NCBI RefSeq assembly: GCF_000013765.1
Contig: NC_007954.1
Span: forward strand, 3,224,001 to 3,288,000
From: Shewanella denitrificans OS217
Lineage (GTDB): Bacteria > Pseudomonadota > Gammaproteobacteria > Enterobacterales > Shewanellaceae
Direction of reading: 5' to 3'
Length of the DNA: 64,000 bases
The translations under genes were made by a program, and so were the position numbers. Position 1 is the first letter of the stretch. Every line of letters starts with the position of its first letter. Shown piece after piece: positions 8,815 through 17,843 of this stretch. The notes under the pieces are model-generated. The model was not told the DNA's origin, did not search any database, and was given only the letters and a program-made list of their open reading frames with translations.

Positions 8815-9702
8815 ATGGATAATTTAGTGGATGTATTTTGTGATGTCGATGATTTTTGTGCTGTATTTATGCCGCAATGGAAAAAACAATGCGTAACAGA
8901 TGGCACGCGTAAGCGCCAACGTTCAAGCAGAATGAGCATGAGCGAAATAATGACGATTATCATACTCTTCCATACATCTCATCATCGTGACTTCAAAAAT
9001 TACTACACTGGATATCTTGCTCGTTTTTTCAAATCTGATTTCCCCCACTTACTCAGCTATACCCGTTTTCTTGAGCTTATGCCGACAGCTGTCGTGCCAC
9101 TATGCAGCTATTTCTCCAGCATCAGAAGTCTACCTACGGGGATTGAATTCGTCGATTCGACCAGTGTAAAGGTTTGCCACAATTTGCGAATTCCACGACA
9201 TAAAACGTTATCTGGCCTTGCTCGTCGCGGAAAAGGGACCATGGGGTGGTTCTATGGTTTCAAGCTTCATCTCATCGTTAACCATAAAGGGGGGATTGTT
9301 GCCGCCAAAATTACTCCAGCCAATACCCATGACACTAAGCCTGTTTCAGGCATGGTGGTGAATGCTATGGACAAGCTGTATGCGGATAAAGGCTATATCA
9401 GTAAAGCGTTGGCAAGCGAGCTACTTGAGCAAGGCGTAACACTAGTAAACAATGTTCGCAAGAACATGAAAAAGAAGGTTTTATCACTGTGGGATAGGGC
9501 AATGCTTTCACGAAGATTTATTATAGAAACGATCAATGATCAGCTTAAGAATATCTCACAAATCGAGCATTCGAGGCATAGAAGTGTGCATGGTTTTATG
9601 CTGAATATGATTGGCGGTTTAATTGCCTATCAACTCAAAGAGAGTAAGCCACAACTTAATATCACAGATGTCGATTTCAATGCGATTTCTGTTATGGCTT
9701 AA
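8815..9702 (+). CDS. IS982-family transposase
   Basis: A 295-residue DDE transposase, apparently intact. The acidic triad candidates are Asp in EFVDSTSVKV, Asp in LYADKGYIS and Glu in RFIIETINDQLKN, in the expected order and spacing. The motif GWFYGFKLHLIVNHKGG between the first two is typical of the family. The ribosome binding site (AGAGGG) directly precedes the ATG but lies inside a strong hairpin, described separately. Confidence 0.93.
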   Translation: MDNLVDVFCDVDDFCAVFMPQWKKQCVTDGTRKRQRSSRMSMSEIMTIIILFHTSHHRDFKNYYTGYLARFFKSDFPHLLSYTRFLELMPTAVVPLCSYFSSIRSLPTGIEFVDSTSVKVCHNLRIPRHKTLSGLARRGKGTMGWFYGFKLHLIVNHKGGIVAAKITPANTHDTKPVSGMVVNAMDKLYADKGYISKALASELLEQGVTLVNNVRKNMKKKVLSLWDRAMLSRRFIIETINDQLKNISQIEHSRHRSVHGFMLNMIGGLIAYQLKESKPQLNITDVDFNAISVMA

Positions 9703-9785
9703 ACCGATCTCAGGTTACTTAAGCGTAAATGACTTTTTCTGCCGCAGTTTTATATCAGAACAAAACCTGAGTAAATTTGAGCCAT

Positions 9786-9812
9786 AAAAAAGCCTCTAAC
9801 TTAGAGGCTTTA
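9786..9812 (-). terminator. Terminator of the SapC-family gene
   Basis: AAAGCCTCTAA/TTAGAGGCTTT forms a perfect stem with a run of A's on its left, giving T's on the minus strand. It lies 24 bases after the SapC-family stop. Confidence 0.75.
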
Positions 9813-9835
9813 ATTGCAAGGCTAAGTGATAACGA

Positions 9836-10546
9836 TTAGCTGACTTGCTGGGACAACACTTCGCTACGGGCTAGACGATTGACCTGATTTAACGATGCGA
9901 AGTGTGCATAAATCGGTGCAAGCAGACCACGTTTACGTAGTTCTAGGTAATCTGCATCACTTAATAAATTCAACTTTTCTTCATCAATGATAAACAAGCC
10001 ATTAATATTGCGTTTTTCGCCCGCAACATCAACAGTAAGAGTTTGCGACTTAAGCAGTCCCTTCTGTGATAAGAAGCCTAGAATACCCCGGCTCGCTTGA
10101 TCTTGCTCAAAGTGTGTTATCAGTGCAGCTTTTCTAGCAGCTAAAAACTCAGACTCTTGTTCACCATCAAATAAAGCAATACCTTCTGTTTTGCTCACAG
10201 AGGTAGCATTCTCGCGAATACCAATCCACACCTTATCTTTGACTTCAGGGTTTAGCACGAGACCTAATGGATAGTCACGTACAACGGCAGGAATATACAG
10301 ACCTTGCCACTTACCTTCTTTAACGCTTAGGTTAGTACCTGGCTTTAATCCCATCATGGCAACGGCTTGAAAATCATCAGAGTCGCCGTTTTTAACAAAT
10401 ACTATTGGGTATTCAGTCGCTGCATGAGCAATCTCATGTAAGCTAACTGGCACTATGTGTTGCTCGGCAACGTGCTGGAAATCAGTGGCTGCAATTTTTA
10501 ACTCACCATGTTTAGATGGTTCAAGTAAGGTAATTTTATTTGGCAT
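9836..10546 (-). CDS. SapC family protein
   Basis: A 236-residue soluble protein with no signal peptide or membrane segment. It matches the SapC family (Pfam SapC): VPVSLHEIAHAATEYPIVF near the N-terminus, the LGLVLNPEVKDKVWIGIRE block and the C-terminal LSDADYLELRKRGLLAPIYAHFASLNQVNRL. The name comes from an S-layer-associated Campylobacter protein but the biochemical role is unknown. Homologues recur beside TonB-dependent receptors and tryptophan-halogenase-like genes in sugar loci, as here, though it has its own terminator and no NagR-type operator was found upstream of it. Confidence 0.8.
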   Translation of the reverse strand: MPNKITLLEPSKHGELKIAATDFQHVAEQHIVPVSLHEIAHAATEYPIVFVKNGDSDDFQAVAMMGLKPGTNLSVKEGKWQGLYIPAVVRDYPLGLVLNPEVKDKVWIGIRENATSVSKTEGIALFDGEQESEFLAARKAALITHFEQDQASRGILGFLSQKGLLKSQTLTVDVAGEKRNINGLFIIDEEKLNLLSDADYLELRKRGLLAPIYAHFASLNQVNRLARSEVLSQQVS

Positions 10547-10826
10547 TGGGCTTCCTTTAATCCTTTAACATCAATAATTAATCGTATTTAGTCAGTGGAA
10601 CTTAGATTGGCGTGAACACTTATTGTTCAAGTAAAATGCGCAATTCATGTTCCTATATTCATGATCTTTATAACTTAAATCTAACATACCATAAGCTTTC
10701 ACGCTTAACATCGAAATATTTGTTGAATTGGGTATTTTTTAATATTGATTTAATCTCAGAAGCTGCTGGATGTTCGTTAGCCGGCTATGACCCGAATTCA
10801 ACTCAAAATTGAGTTAAACCCACAAA
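10547..10826. other. Gap between sapC-like gene and nagP
   Basis: About 280 AT-rich bases with no supported gene. A 66-codon plus-strand frame here has no Shine-Dalgarno and a composition unlike protein, so it was not called. A hairpin AACTCAAAATTGAGTT (10800-10815) is present. The promoter of the sapC-like gene should lie near 10550-10620, but no operator was recognised. Confidence 0.4.
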
Positions 10827-10855
10827 CAAAAAGAGAGCCTGCGCTCTCTTTTTTC
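10827..10855 (-). terminator. Terminator of nagP
   Basis: AAAGAGAGC CTGC GCTCTCTTT with runs of A on the left and T on the right, so it can work in both directions. It lies 22 bases past the nagP stop codon. Confidence 0.8.
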
Positions 10856-10876
10856 TGGCTCTGAAACGCTCGGTGG

Positions 10877-12184
10877 TTATTTCCAGCTTTTTATCTTGTA
10901 GCCTTTTACTGCATAAAACAAGATGAAACAGTAACATGGGAACATCACCATATAACCCCCTTGCATGCCAAGTGAAGTTGCTGAACTTGTTAAGCCCCAA
11001 AACAATGGACCAAATGCGCCGCCCGCGATCCCCATAATGAGCAGTGCTGAACCTGTACTGGTGAGTTTACCCATACCAGATAAGGCTAAAGGCCATACTG
11101 CAGGCCATACAATCGCATTGGCTAAGCCTAAACAGGCAATCATCAATAATGTATCGGGTAAGTATGCCCCGCCAAATGGCACTAATAAGGTATTGGCAAT
11201 CATGTAGGAGTTATTATCGCCAAAAACTATGCCAGCAGTGAGAATTAAACCCAAAATAGCACTCAACATCAATGCGTTGGGTTGAGAGATAAAGCGAGGA
11301 ATACAAATTATTCCTAAGGTATAACCCAGCACCATACACAACATGGTATATGAGGTCATAACCCCATAGTTTTTCACCCCTAGGGTAAGCGCAAACGTAC
11401 CTATGGTATCCCCTGCGATAACTTCAACGGCGACATAGACAAACAAGGCTATGATGCCAAACACTAAGTTCGGATGTGCTAAAGCTTGCTTAATTTGCCC
11501 CTGCCCAGAATGTTCATCTTCCGCGTCTTTATCAAGTTCGGGTAACGGCGACTTCTTAACTGCAACAGCCAATATGCCGATGAAAATTGCCATGCCAAGA
11601 TAAGGGTAAATTAAGCTAGCCGCCATTTCATCAATTTGTACTTGGGTTAATGTCGTGCCGACTCTGTCTTTAAAGCTATCTAAAATAAGCGCGGTAAATA
11701 CCATAGGGGCGATAACACCCGCCCCTTTATTCAATATTCCCATCACACTAACACGGGCGGCAGCCGACTCTTCAGGCCCTAAACGTACCACATAGGGATT
11801 AACTGCCGTTTGCAGCAGTGTCTGTCCTGCTCCCATGACGAGTTGTGCCAGTAAAAATAGCGCAAATACTTGGGTTTGAGCTGCAGGAATAAACAGTAAC
11901 CCCGCCACCATCATCACTCCCATACCCAACGCCATGCCATTTTTATAGCCCACTTTACGTATGACCCAGGCAGAGGGTAATGCAGTAAAGGTTACTGCTA
12001 TGTAGAAAGAGAATAAAATCAGTGATGCTTGAAAGGGAGAGAGTTGCAGGATTTGCTTGAGGTATGGCATTAAGGAGCCATTAAGCCAAGTTGCAAAGCC
12101 GAGTATAAAAAACAGCATAGCCACAATTGCCATAGGCACTATGCTGCTTCTTGATTGCTCATTTGTAGGGGTTATCATTTCCAT
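10877..12184 (-). CDS. nagP: N-acetylglucosamine permease of the FHS/MFS family
   Basis: Inner-membrane carrier of 435 residues with about 12 hydrophobic segments and the FucP-like start FILGFATWLNGSLMPYLKQI. It matches NagP, the GlcNAc transporter described in Shewanella and relatives that lack a GlcNAc PTS. The context agrees: the nagKBAX operon lies upstream on the same strand, and a NagR-type operator is 117 bases before the start codon (12301-12314). Because imported GlcNAc is not phosphorylated during uptake, NagK is needed. Substrate assignment rests on context plus family. Confidence 0.9.
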   Translation of the reverse strand: MEMITPTNEQSRSSIVPMAIVAMLFFILGFATWLNGSLMPYLKQILQLSPFQASLILFSFYIAVTFTALPSAWVIRKVGYKNGMALGMGVMMVAGLLFIPAAQTQVFALFLLAQLVMGAGQTLLQTAVNPYVVRLGPEESAAARVSVMGILNKGAGVIAPMVFTALILDSFKDRVGTTLTQVQIDEMAASLIYPYLGMAIFIGILAVAVKKSPLPELDKDAEDEHSGQGQIKQALAHPNLVFGIIALFVYVAVEVIAGDTIGTFALTLGVKNYGVMTSYTMLCMVLGYTLGIICIPRFISQPNALMLSAILGLILTAGIVFGDNNSYMIANTLLVPFGGAYLPDTLLMIACLGLANAIVWPAVWPLALSGMGKLTSTGSALLIMGIAGGAFGPLFWGLTSSATSLGMQGGYMVMFPCYCFILFYAVKGYKIKSWK

Positions 12185-12300
12185 AAACCTGCTCTTTATT
12201 ATATTTATTTATCATTATTATCTTAGCGGTTTAGCTTAATCGAGCCTGATACGACCAAACTCAATTTGACTGTTTCAATACTAGAACATGTTAACCATTA

Positions 12301-12314
12301 AGACAACGCTGTCA
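12301..12314. promoter_or_regulatory. NagR-type operator upstream of nagP
   Basis: AGACAACGCTGTCA differs by one base from the 14-bp palindrome TGACANCGNTGTCA that appears three more times in this island. NagR of Shewanella, a LacI-family repressor, is known to use this type of site. Confidence 0.8.
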
Positions 12315-12412
12315 TTTGTAATTAGTAATAACGAACTAAACTTGTCATTCTATAATCCTTACTCTGATTTCATTGATTTACTCATCATCACTGACGATGT
12401 ACTCGGTTATCT

Positions 12413-13615
12413 TTATATGCGAATAAATATTTGACGGCGATACATGTACCACAAGACTAACCATTGAACTGAGATAAAACTAATAACCACCAACAAAGGC
12501 TGACTTGAAACGGGTAATGCTTCAATAACACCTGCAAATAAACTGCGGCTAATATAGTGCCAGTCGATCAAGCTTGAGCCTAAATACACAATAATGGCAT
12601 TGGTTCCGATAACCACAAAAACAAAGGTCCATTTCTGCCATTTTAATACATCGATAATCACATAAAACAAGGAGAGAAATAGCAGGCTCCATCCAGAGGT
12701 GACTAATACAAAACTTGTGGTCCATAGGTCTTTATTAACGGGGATCATGGGCTCGAGTAACCAAGCAAGCACTAACAGCAATACACCACAAGCTATGAGT
12801 ACCCCAACTTTTGCCCAGTCTCCTCTAGAGTGTGCCCGAATGATAAATTGTCCCGCAAACACCCCCACCATAGCATTGATGACTGCTGGGACTGTAGACA
12901 GTATGCCTTCAGGATCTAGCGGCCGGTCTTGATAGGCAATACCAGGGCGCAGCAGCCCATCAACATAGGTATTGATACTGGCATCTAAGGTGAATTGCCC
13001 AGCTTGTCCGCCAGGTACGGGTAAATACAATTGTGCGAGCGTGTATAAACCAATAATACTAACACTCACAATTACTTGAATGCTTAAGCGTGTATGCCAG
13101 ACTAACATAGCAGCAAAAAACCAAGCAAAACCAATACGAGCCAACACGCTGCTATAACGAATTTTATCGAGATCGGCTGGAATACCCGTTCCCCATCCAT
13201 GGTTATAAAGAATCCCAAGTGCGATTAATAAAATTAACCTCTTACAGGCATGTTGATATAAAGGCAGAGCCACAGCAAAAGCTTGCTGGTCTAATCGCTT
13301 AGGTGATAAACCTAATGCAACGCCTGATAAAAATATAAACAGTGGAAATATCAAGTCATACAAAGTAAAGCCATGCCATTGACTATGCTGCATTTGCCTA
13401 CTGGCAATGTTCCACCCTGCCCAGCCCGTTAATGTAAATAACGCAGCAAATAGCCCTTCCCCACCAATAATCCAAAACATATCAAAACCTCGTAGTGCAT
13501 CCAGAGATTTTAATCTTGGTTTATTTAAGGAGGTAGAAGTTTGCCCCTTATGCTCAGTGCTATTGACTCGCACGGCCACTTTTGAGTTCACATCTGTGGT
13601 GGATAACACGGCCAT
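12413..13615 (-). CDS. nagX: NagX, COG4299 multi-pass membrane protein of GlcNAc operons
   Basis: A 400-residue protein with about 10-11 hydrophobic segments after a polar N-terminus of about 45 residues. It belongs to the family related to heparan-alpha-glucosaminide N-acetyltransferase, with the early signature SLDALRGFDMFWIIGGE and later GVALGLSPKR. In Shewanella it is the last gene of nagKBAX and is thought to act on GlcNAc or its oligomers at the inner membrane; a transport or transacetylase role has not been settled. It starts 29 bases after nagA, with GAGGA as ribosome binding site. Confidence 0.85.
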   Translation of the reverse strand: MAVLSTTDVNSKVAVRVNSTEHKGQTSTSLNKPRLKSLDALRGFDMFWIIGGEGLFAALFTLTGWAGWNIASRQMQHSQWHGFTLYDLIFPLFIFLSGVALGLSPKRLDQQAFAVALPLYQHACKRLILLIALGILYNHGWGTGIPADLDKIRYSSVLARIGFAWFFAAMLVWHTRLSIQVIVSVSIIGLYTLAQLYLPVPGGQAGQFTLDASINTYVDGLLRPGIAYQDRPLDPEGILSTVPAVINAMVGVFAGQFIIRAHSRGDWAKVGVLIACGVLLLVLAWLLEPMIPVNKDLWTTSFVLVTSGWSLLFLSLFYVIIDVLKWQKWTFVFVVIGTNAIIVYLGSSLIDWHYISRSLFAGVIEALPVSSQPLLVVISFISVQWLVLWYMYRRQIFIRI

Positions 13616-13644
13616 AGCTTCCTCACTAAACCCATAAAAAATAT

Positions 13645-14808
13645 TTAACGCTTTTGTTCCTGAGTAAATACTAGCTTGCCAGCGATATAGGTTCGACTGA
13701 CTTGGTTAGCCTCATTTAAAAGCACTAAATCAGCTTGATAACCCGCTTTAACTAAGCCTAAGTGTTCGCCTAGCCCCAAGTATTGCGCTGGATATAAGGC
13801 CGCCATACGTAGGGCCTCGCTATGAGGTAGGCCTAACATAGCAACACTATTATTTACCGCACCAACCATATCGAGCACACAACCGGCAAGCTCACCCGTA
13901 GTAGCATTTAACCTATCACCTTGACGTATCACCTTAGTACCAAATAACTCAAAGCTCGCATCATCAGCCATCCCCACGGGTGGCATAGCATCAGTGACCA
14001 GCAACACTTTCCCCCGTGGCTTAGCCTTGATCGCGATTTTGGCCGTTGCTGGATGCACATGATGGCCATCGACAATTAGCCCACACCAAGTCTCTTGGCT
14101 CTCTAGCGCTGCACCAACCATACCCGGAGTGCGTGAACCTAATCCTGACATGGCATTGAATAAATGTGTAAACCCCGTTGCCCCCGCCTCAATGGCTTTT
14201 ATTACGGTTTCATAATCGGCATTGGAATGACCGAGACACACCCTAACGCCCGCATTCACCAAAGATTTAATCACTTGGCTTGATACATTTTCAGGCGCTA
14301 AGGTCACCACTTTAATCCCTAAGTCTTGACGTCTAAAAATGGTGAGTTCTTCATCGGATATATGTCGAATAAATTGCTGCGGATGAACCCCTTTTTTAGG
14401 TACACTCAAATGAGGCCCTTCAAAATGAATGCCTAACACCCCCGCCGTTTTCTGTGAAATAGCCAACGCTACCGCATCTGCAGCCTTTGCCATTACCGAG
14501 ACGTCATCTGTGATTAGTGTAGGTAAAAAACCACTGGTGCCAAATCGAGCATGGGCGCAGCCAATAGTTTGAATACACTCAAGATTGGGCTCTGCATTAA
14601 ACAATGCCCCGCCGCCGCCATTCACTTGAATATCCACAAACCCTGGCACTAAAGTACCCGATAGGTACTCAAGCTCACTTGAGTCTATAGTTTGGCAATC
14701 TTCAGCCCGTTGAACATGAGTTATCTTCCCCGCCTCGATAGTAATCACCCTGTTCGAGTGGAACTGCTCACCATCAAATAATCGCTCAACAATTAGCGTT
14801 TGTTTCAT
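13645..14808 (-). CDS. nagA: N-acetylglucosamine-6-phosphate deacetylase
   Basis: Removes acetate from GlcNAc-6-phosphate to give glucosamine-6-phosphate. The 387-residue amidohydrolase has the metal ligands Glu130 in HFEGPHL, His193 in LGHSNA and His215 in FTHLFNAM, and catalytic Asp273 in VTDAMPP. GFVDIQVNGGGG (57-68) is the usual N-terminal block. It lies between nagB-II and nagX in a close-packed operon. Confidence 0.96.
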   Translation of the reverse strand: MKQTLIVERLFDGEQFHSNRVITIEAGKITHVQRAEDCQTIDSSELEYLSGTLVPGFVDIQVNGGGGALFNAEPNLECIQTIGCAHARFGTSGFLPTLITDDVSVMAKAADAVALAISQKTAGVLGIHFEGPHLSVPKKGVHPQQFIRHISDEELTIFRRQDLGIKVVTLAPENVSSQVIKSLVNAGVRVCLGHSNADYETVIKAIEAGATGFTHLFNAMSGLGSRTPGMVGAALESQETWCGLIVDGHHVHPATAKIAIKAKPRGKVLLVTDAMPPVGMADDASFELFGTKVIRQGDRLNATTGELAGCVLDMVGAVNNSVAMLGLPHSEALRMAALYPAQYLGLGEHLGLVKAGYQADLVLLNEANQVSRTYIAGKLVFTQEQKR

Positions 14809-14847
14809 AAAATTATCGCTCTAGACGTCACTGTTTAACGCATAAAA

Positions 14848-15849
14848 TTACAATGTCTGGGTCACTTTCTTTAACCCTGCTGGTTTATCTGGGTTTATAC
14901 CCAATGCAATAGCAACGGCGGCAACATCTATGTAAAACCGCTGTAACAGTGCAAGAGGTGCTATACGGGGGTGAATATCAGCTGAGGTTTGATGTAAATG
15001 GATCAGATTGGCGCCGCGCTGTTTAACATTAGCAATCTGTTCAACATGGCTTCCATAGGACTCATCCCTGATACACACATCTAAGATAGAAAGCTTTTTT
15101 TCCACCAGCGTCACAGGGCCATGTAAGAATTCTGCACTGCTAAAGGCTTCTGCATGGATAGCGCAGACTTCTTTCAGTTTAAGTGCGATTTCTTTTGATA
15201 CTGCGTAACCAAATCCACGACCTAGTACCACTAAGTTTTTCACATCTGTTAATGATCCAGCCCTTAACTGTGGCTCGGCATCAACCGCTGCCTGTAGAGC
15301 CTGTGGTAATGAATTAACCGCCTCGACCAGTGACTCATTTTGGGTCCATTTGGCAGCAACTTGTAAAAGCGCCGATAAGGTAGCTAAATAACTCTTGGTT
15401 GCTGCAACCGCTTTTTCTTCTCCGGCGCGCAAAGGAATAACAACGTCGACAATGTCTTTAATAGGCGCGGTTTCATCGTTAACCAATGCCACACAAAAGG
15501 CACCCGCATTCTTTGCCATTCTAGCTTGTGCCAAAATATCAGGACTACGACCTGATTGTGAGATCACAATCACGAGTCCACCTGCGAGTTTCAAGGTTTT
15601 ACCGTAAACACTGGCAACCGATGGCGCCGCAGCAAACGTGGGGATACTGGCTTCTATTTCAAAAAGGTACTTGGCAAATACACCTGCATGATCAGATGAA
15701 CCGCGTCCCACTATCATGACAAACTTAGGCTTAAATTCCCGTAATACTGAACCCAATGATTCAGTAATGGCATCATTCGCCAATAGCTGCTCAGCAATTT
15801 TTTGAGGCGCGGTGCGCGCTTCTTGTTCCATGATGGTATTCGTCGTCAT
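14848..15849 (-). CDS. nagB-II: Glucosamine-6-phosphate deaminase, SIS-domain type (NagB-II)
   Basis: Converts glucosamine-6-phosphate to fructose-6-phosphate and ammonia. The 333-residue protein is two SIS domains resembling the isomerase half of GlmS, not the classical NagB: first SIS with IVGRGSSDHAGVFAKY (about 46-61) and SQSGRSPD, second with VLGRGFGYAVSKEIALKLKE (about 208-227) and AEAFSSAEFLHGP. This is the form that replaces NagB in Shewanella. Ribosome binding site AAAGG precedes the ATG. Located between nagK and nagA. Confidence 0.92.
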   Translation of the reverse strand: MTTNTIMEQEARTAPQKIAEQLLANDAITESLGSVLREFKPKFVMIVGRGSSDHAGVFAKYLFEIEASIPTFAAAPSVASVYGKTLKLAGGLVIVISQSGRSPDILAQARMAKNAGAFCVALVNDETAPIKDIVDVVIPLRAGEEKAVAATKSYLATLSALLQVAAKWTQNESLVEAVNSLPQALQAAVDAEPQLRAGSLTDVKNLVVLGRGFGYAVSKEIALKLKEVCAIHAEAFSSAEFLHGPVTLVEKKLSILDVCIRDESYGSHVEQIANVKQRGANLIHLHQTSADIHPRIAPLALLQRFYIDVAAVAIALGINPDKPAGLKKVTQTL

Positions 15850-15913
15850 AATAAACCTTTCTTTAACATGAGTGATGCAATAAAACGTGACTTAATTAAG
15901 CTAATTATTTAAA

Positions 15914-16813
15914 TCACGCCTTGGTATTAAATTGTTTTCTTGCGAACAAAAAGGCACCAAATTCTGGCGGCGTAAGTGCTGGTGATATTCTCTTTGCCAC
16001 ATCTTCATCTAACCAAGGATATAAGGGTTCAACTAAGCCACCTATCATTGAAAAACGGCTAGGATTGACCGCAAATAATTTACGAGCCAGTTTGCAAATG
16101 TATTCAGCGCCTTCTTTAACAATCGATATAGCGACAGCATCACCCTCTTGAGCACACGCTAAAACTGAACGCGCTAATTTGGCATAAGCACTTGATGATT
16201 GTCCCGCCAGTTGCTCCACTATGCCCATGGCATCAAGGGCATTAAAGTGACTAAGTAGCCTTTCCGTTAAGCTTGTCGCGCAAGCAAAACCATCTAAGGC
16301 GAGCAGTACATGTTCTACGGCTTTTAATCCAAGCCAAGCACCACTGCCTTTATCGCCTAACGCAAAGCCATGTCCGCCTAAACAGATGGTGTTGTCGCCG
16401 ACATGGGCATAACCACAGGAGCCTGTACCAGTAATGATTACCGCGCCATCCTCTCCGTTATGAGCCCCAATGCAAGCAGTATGCAGATCCGTTGTCAGGT
16501 ACATAGCTTTAAAGGGATGCTGCCAATTAACGATATGCTGGTAGTAATGACTCACATTTACGCCGGCGAGGCCAATGCCTGCAATCAATTGCTGACTGGT
16601 ACTGGGTGCCAGACCTGCATCAGCTATCGCCAGCTGAGTAGATTCAGTAATCGATAAAAAGGTTTGCTCTAGCCCATGTAAAGGATTAGCTCGGCCAGCG
16701 ACACCAGTACCAAGCTTCTGATGTTCTGCCGTATAGATAGTCGCTCGGCATTTGCTGCCGCCGCCATCTATGCCGATATAAAGCTGTGAGTTATTTGGCT
16801 GACAAGCACCCAT
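15914..16813 (-). CDS. nagK: N-acetylglucosamine kinase, BadF/BadG ATPase family
   Basis: Phosphorylates cytoplasmic GlcNAc to GlcNAc-6-phosphate. The 299-residue ASKHA-fold kinase has the phosphate-1 motif YIGIDGGGSKCRATIY near the N-terminus, ITGTGSCGYAHVG (phosphate-2) and GDKGSGAWLGLKAVE. This is the eukaryote-like GlcNAc kinase used by Shewanella. I chose the ATG at 16813 because GAGGG sits five bases before it; the in-frame ATG at 16828 has no ribosome binding site. First gene of nagKBAX, with a NagR-type operator at 16899. Confidence 0.92.
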   Translation of the reverse strand: MGACQPNNSQLYIGIDGGGSKCRATIYTAEHQKLGTGVAGRANPLHGLEQTFLSITESTQLAIADAGLAPSTSQQLIAGIGLAGVNVSHYYQHIVNWQHPFKAMYLTTDLHTACIGAHNGEDGAVIITGTGSCGYAHVGDNTICLGGHGFALGDKGSGAWLGLKAVEHVLLALDGFACATSLTERLLSHFNALDAMGIVEQLAGQSSSAYAKLARSVLACAQEGDAVAISIVKEGAEYICKLARKLFAVNPSRFSMIGGLVEPLYPWLDEDVAKRISPALTPPEFGAFLFARKQFNTKA

Positions 16814-16898
16814 GAATTCCCTCGACATTCAGTAATTAGCTTATTTTCATTGTTAACAAATAAGCTCACGAGTAAGTTAATGCTATGTTACCCATAAA

Positions 16899-16912
16899 TG
16901 ACAGCGTTGTCA
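16899..16912. promoter_or_regulatory. NagR-type operator upstream of nagK
   Basis: TGACAGCGTTGTCA, a perfect palindrome except for the two central positions' neighbours, 86 bases before the nagK start. It should control nagKBAX. Confidence 0.88.
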
Positions 16913-17009
16913 TTTATTTTCTTAAAAACGCCAACAACAATCTGAATTACACATCAATCTACATAAATACAATGACTTAAAGTAGCCTAGCTATTATATT
17001 AGAGTAAGA

Positions 17010-17041
17010 AACCGTTAATATCTATTTGTTAACGGTTTTTT
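17010..17041. terminator. Hairpin downstream of the hexosaminidase remnant
   Basis: AACCGTTAA / TTAACGGTT form a 9-bp stem with a 10-base loop, followed by TTTT on the plus strand. It lies 40 bases beyond the remnant's stop on the minus strand and may be its old terminator, although the minus-strand T tract is poor. Confidence 0.4.
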
Positions 17042-17079
17042 ACTGAGTAGGCTTAATGAACCACTAAGCTTCTGCCTTT

Positions 17080-17400
17080 TCATTTACCATCAGCCGCAAC
17101 GGTGCGAACTTCAACATTAGCAGCCACCTTCACAGCTTGAGTATAAGGCTGCAGCTTTTACCTTGCTCTCTATACTCTATCTTCAATCCTGGAAACGCCA
17201 CATTTGCCAACAAGAAATCTTGGTCAATTTTAGCCCCTACCGAGGTACAGGGTAGGCAATCCCCGCAAGATCAAGCTTAGCTAATTCCTTATGGCCTAAA
17301 TGATTCGCTATTGTCTGCCACTGAGTCGCTTGTTGTGCACGCATTTCTGAGTTGAAATGATGAGTAGATGAGTTATAAACCGCACCTTGGCTGCAACAAG
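17080..17400 (-). pseudogene. C-terminal remnant of a GH20 beta-N-acetylhexosaminidase
   Basis: Three minus-strand pieces in different frames read as one GH20 C-terminus: EMRAQQATQWQTIANHLG...KELAKLDLAGIAYPVP, then GAKIDQDFLLANVAFPGLKI..YREQGKS, then QPYTQAVKVAANVEVRTV..ADGK. The third join is explained by one lost G (TGGCAG to TGCAG would restore W-Q-P-Y-T-Q). Only about 105 codons of a roughly 800-codon gene remain; the catalytic D-E pair region is gone. The gene would release GlcNAc from chito-oligosaccharides; in other Shewanella a hex gene sits at this spot between nagK and the receptor gene. Family call is by eye. Confidence 0.8.
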
Positions 17401-17667
17401 GGAAAATAGTGAGCCGATATCAGGGAACATGCTATCAAGCTTAATGACATCATAATGGCACTGAGCGCTTAAGTTGCTTTTATCGCTTCCTTTTCAATCC
17501 CTTCAGAGATCGCTATTTTCATTTATCTGATTGATTCTAACTCTAATTCTATCGACTAAGGCCGATTTACTAAGTTCAATTTATCTTTCATTCTGTTTAT
17601 TCGAGTAAGCAATGAGTATTGTGCTATCAACTTTTTGAGGTGAGATGTTTAATAAATCATTAGCGAA
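17401..17667. other. Gene-poor segment with possible coding debris
   Basis: No intact gene. Minus-strand frames of 20-45 codons look protein-like, for example VIKLDSMFPDIGSLFSLV near 17400-17455 and a short frame starting MKIAISEGIEKEAIKAT near 17525, but they are broken by stops. I could not assign a family. It may be the degraded middle of the hexosaminidase gene or of another island gene. Confidence 0.4.
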
Positions 17668-17706
17668 TAAAAAAAAAGAAGCTGGGACATAAACATGCTC
17701 CCAGCC
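17668..17706 (-). terminator. Intrinsic terminator between the halogenase gene and the hexosaminidase remnant
   Basis: GCTGGGA / TCCCAGC with an 11-base loop is followed on the minus strand by TTCTTTTTTTTT. It lies about 235 bases after the halogenase stop and 140 bases after the NagR-type operator at 17844, so it would end transcripts from both. Confidence 0.75.
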
Positions 17707-17843
17707 TATACTCGTTCTGGGAAGAAACAGAGAGTATATTAAAAAGACAATGCTACCTTGCCTAACAGATTATGCATTGTCACATGATGAAGAGACCTAT
17801 TCCTCATCATGTAGGTCTAAACAACATAATGACCAACAACGGA

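Larger units (their letters stand above)
8728..9714 (+). mobile_element. Complete IS982-family insertion sequence
   Basis: About 987 bp, the usual size for the family, with one intact transposase. The imperfect inverted ends are CCTCAACTCGGG (left) and, reverse-complemented, CCTGAGATCGGT (right). It is flanked by an 8-bp direct repeat TTACTTAA at 8720-8727 and 9715-9722, within the 7-9 bp usual for IS982. Because AA/TT adjoin the ends, the exact border could shift by one or two bases. It sits just behind the tRNA operon terminator, a tolerated target. Confidence 0.88.

Noticed and set aside
10612..10812. Plus-strand frame of 66 codons between the sapC-like gene and nagP
   Set aside because: No ribosome binding site, AT-rich low-complexity composition, and no recognisable domain.
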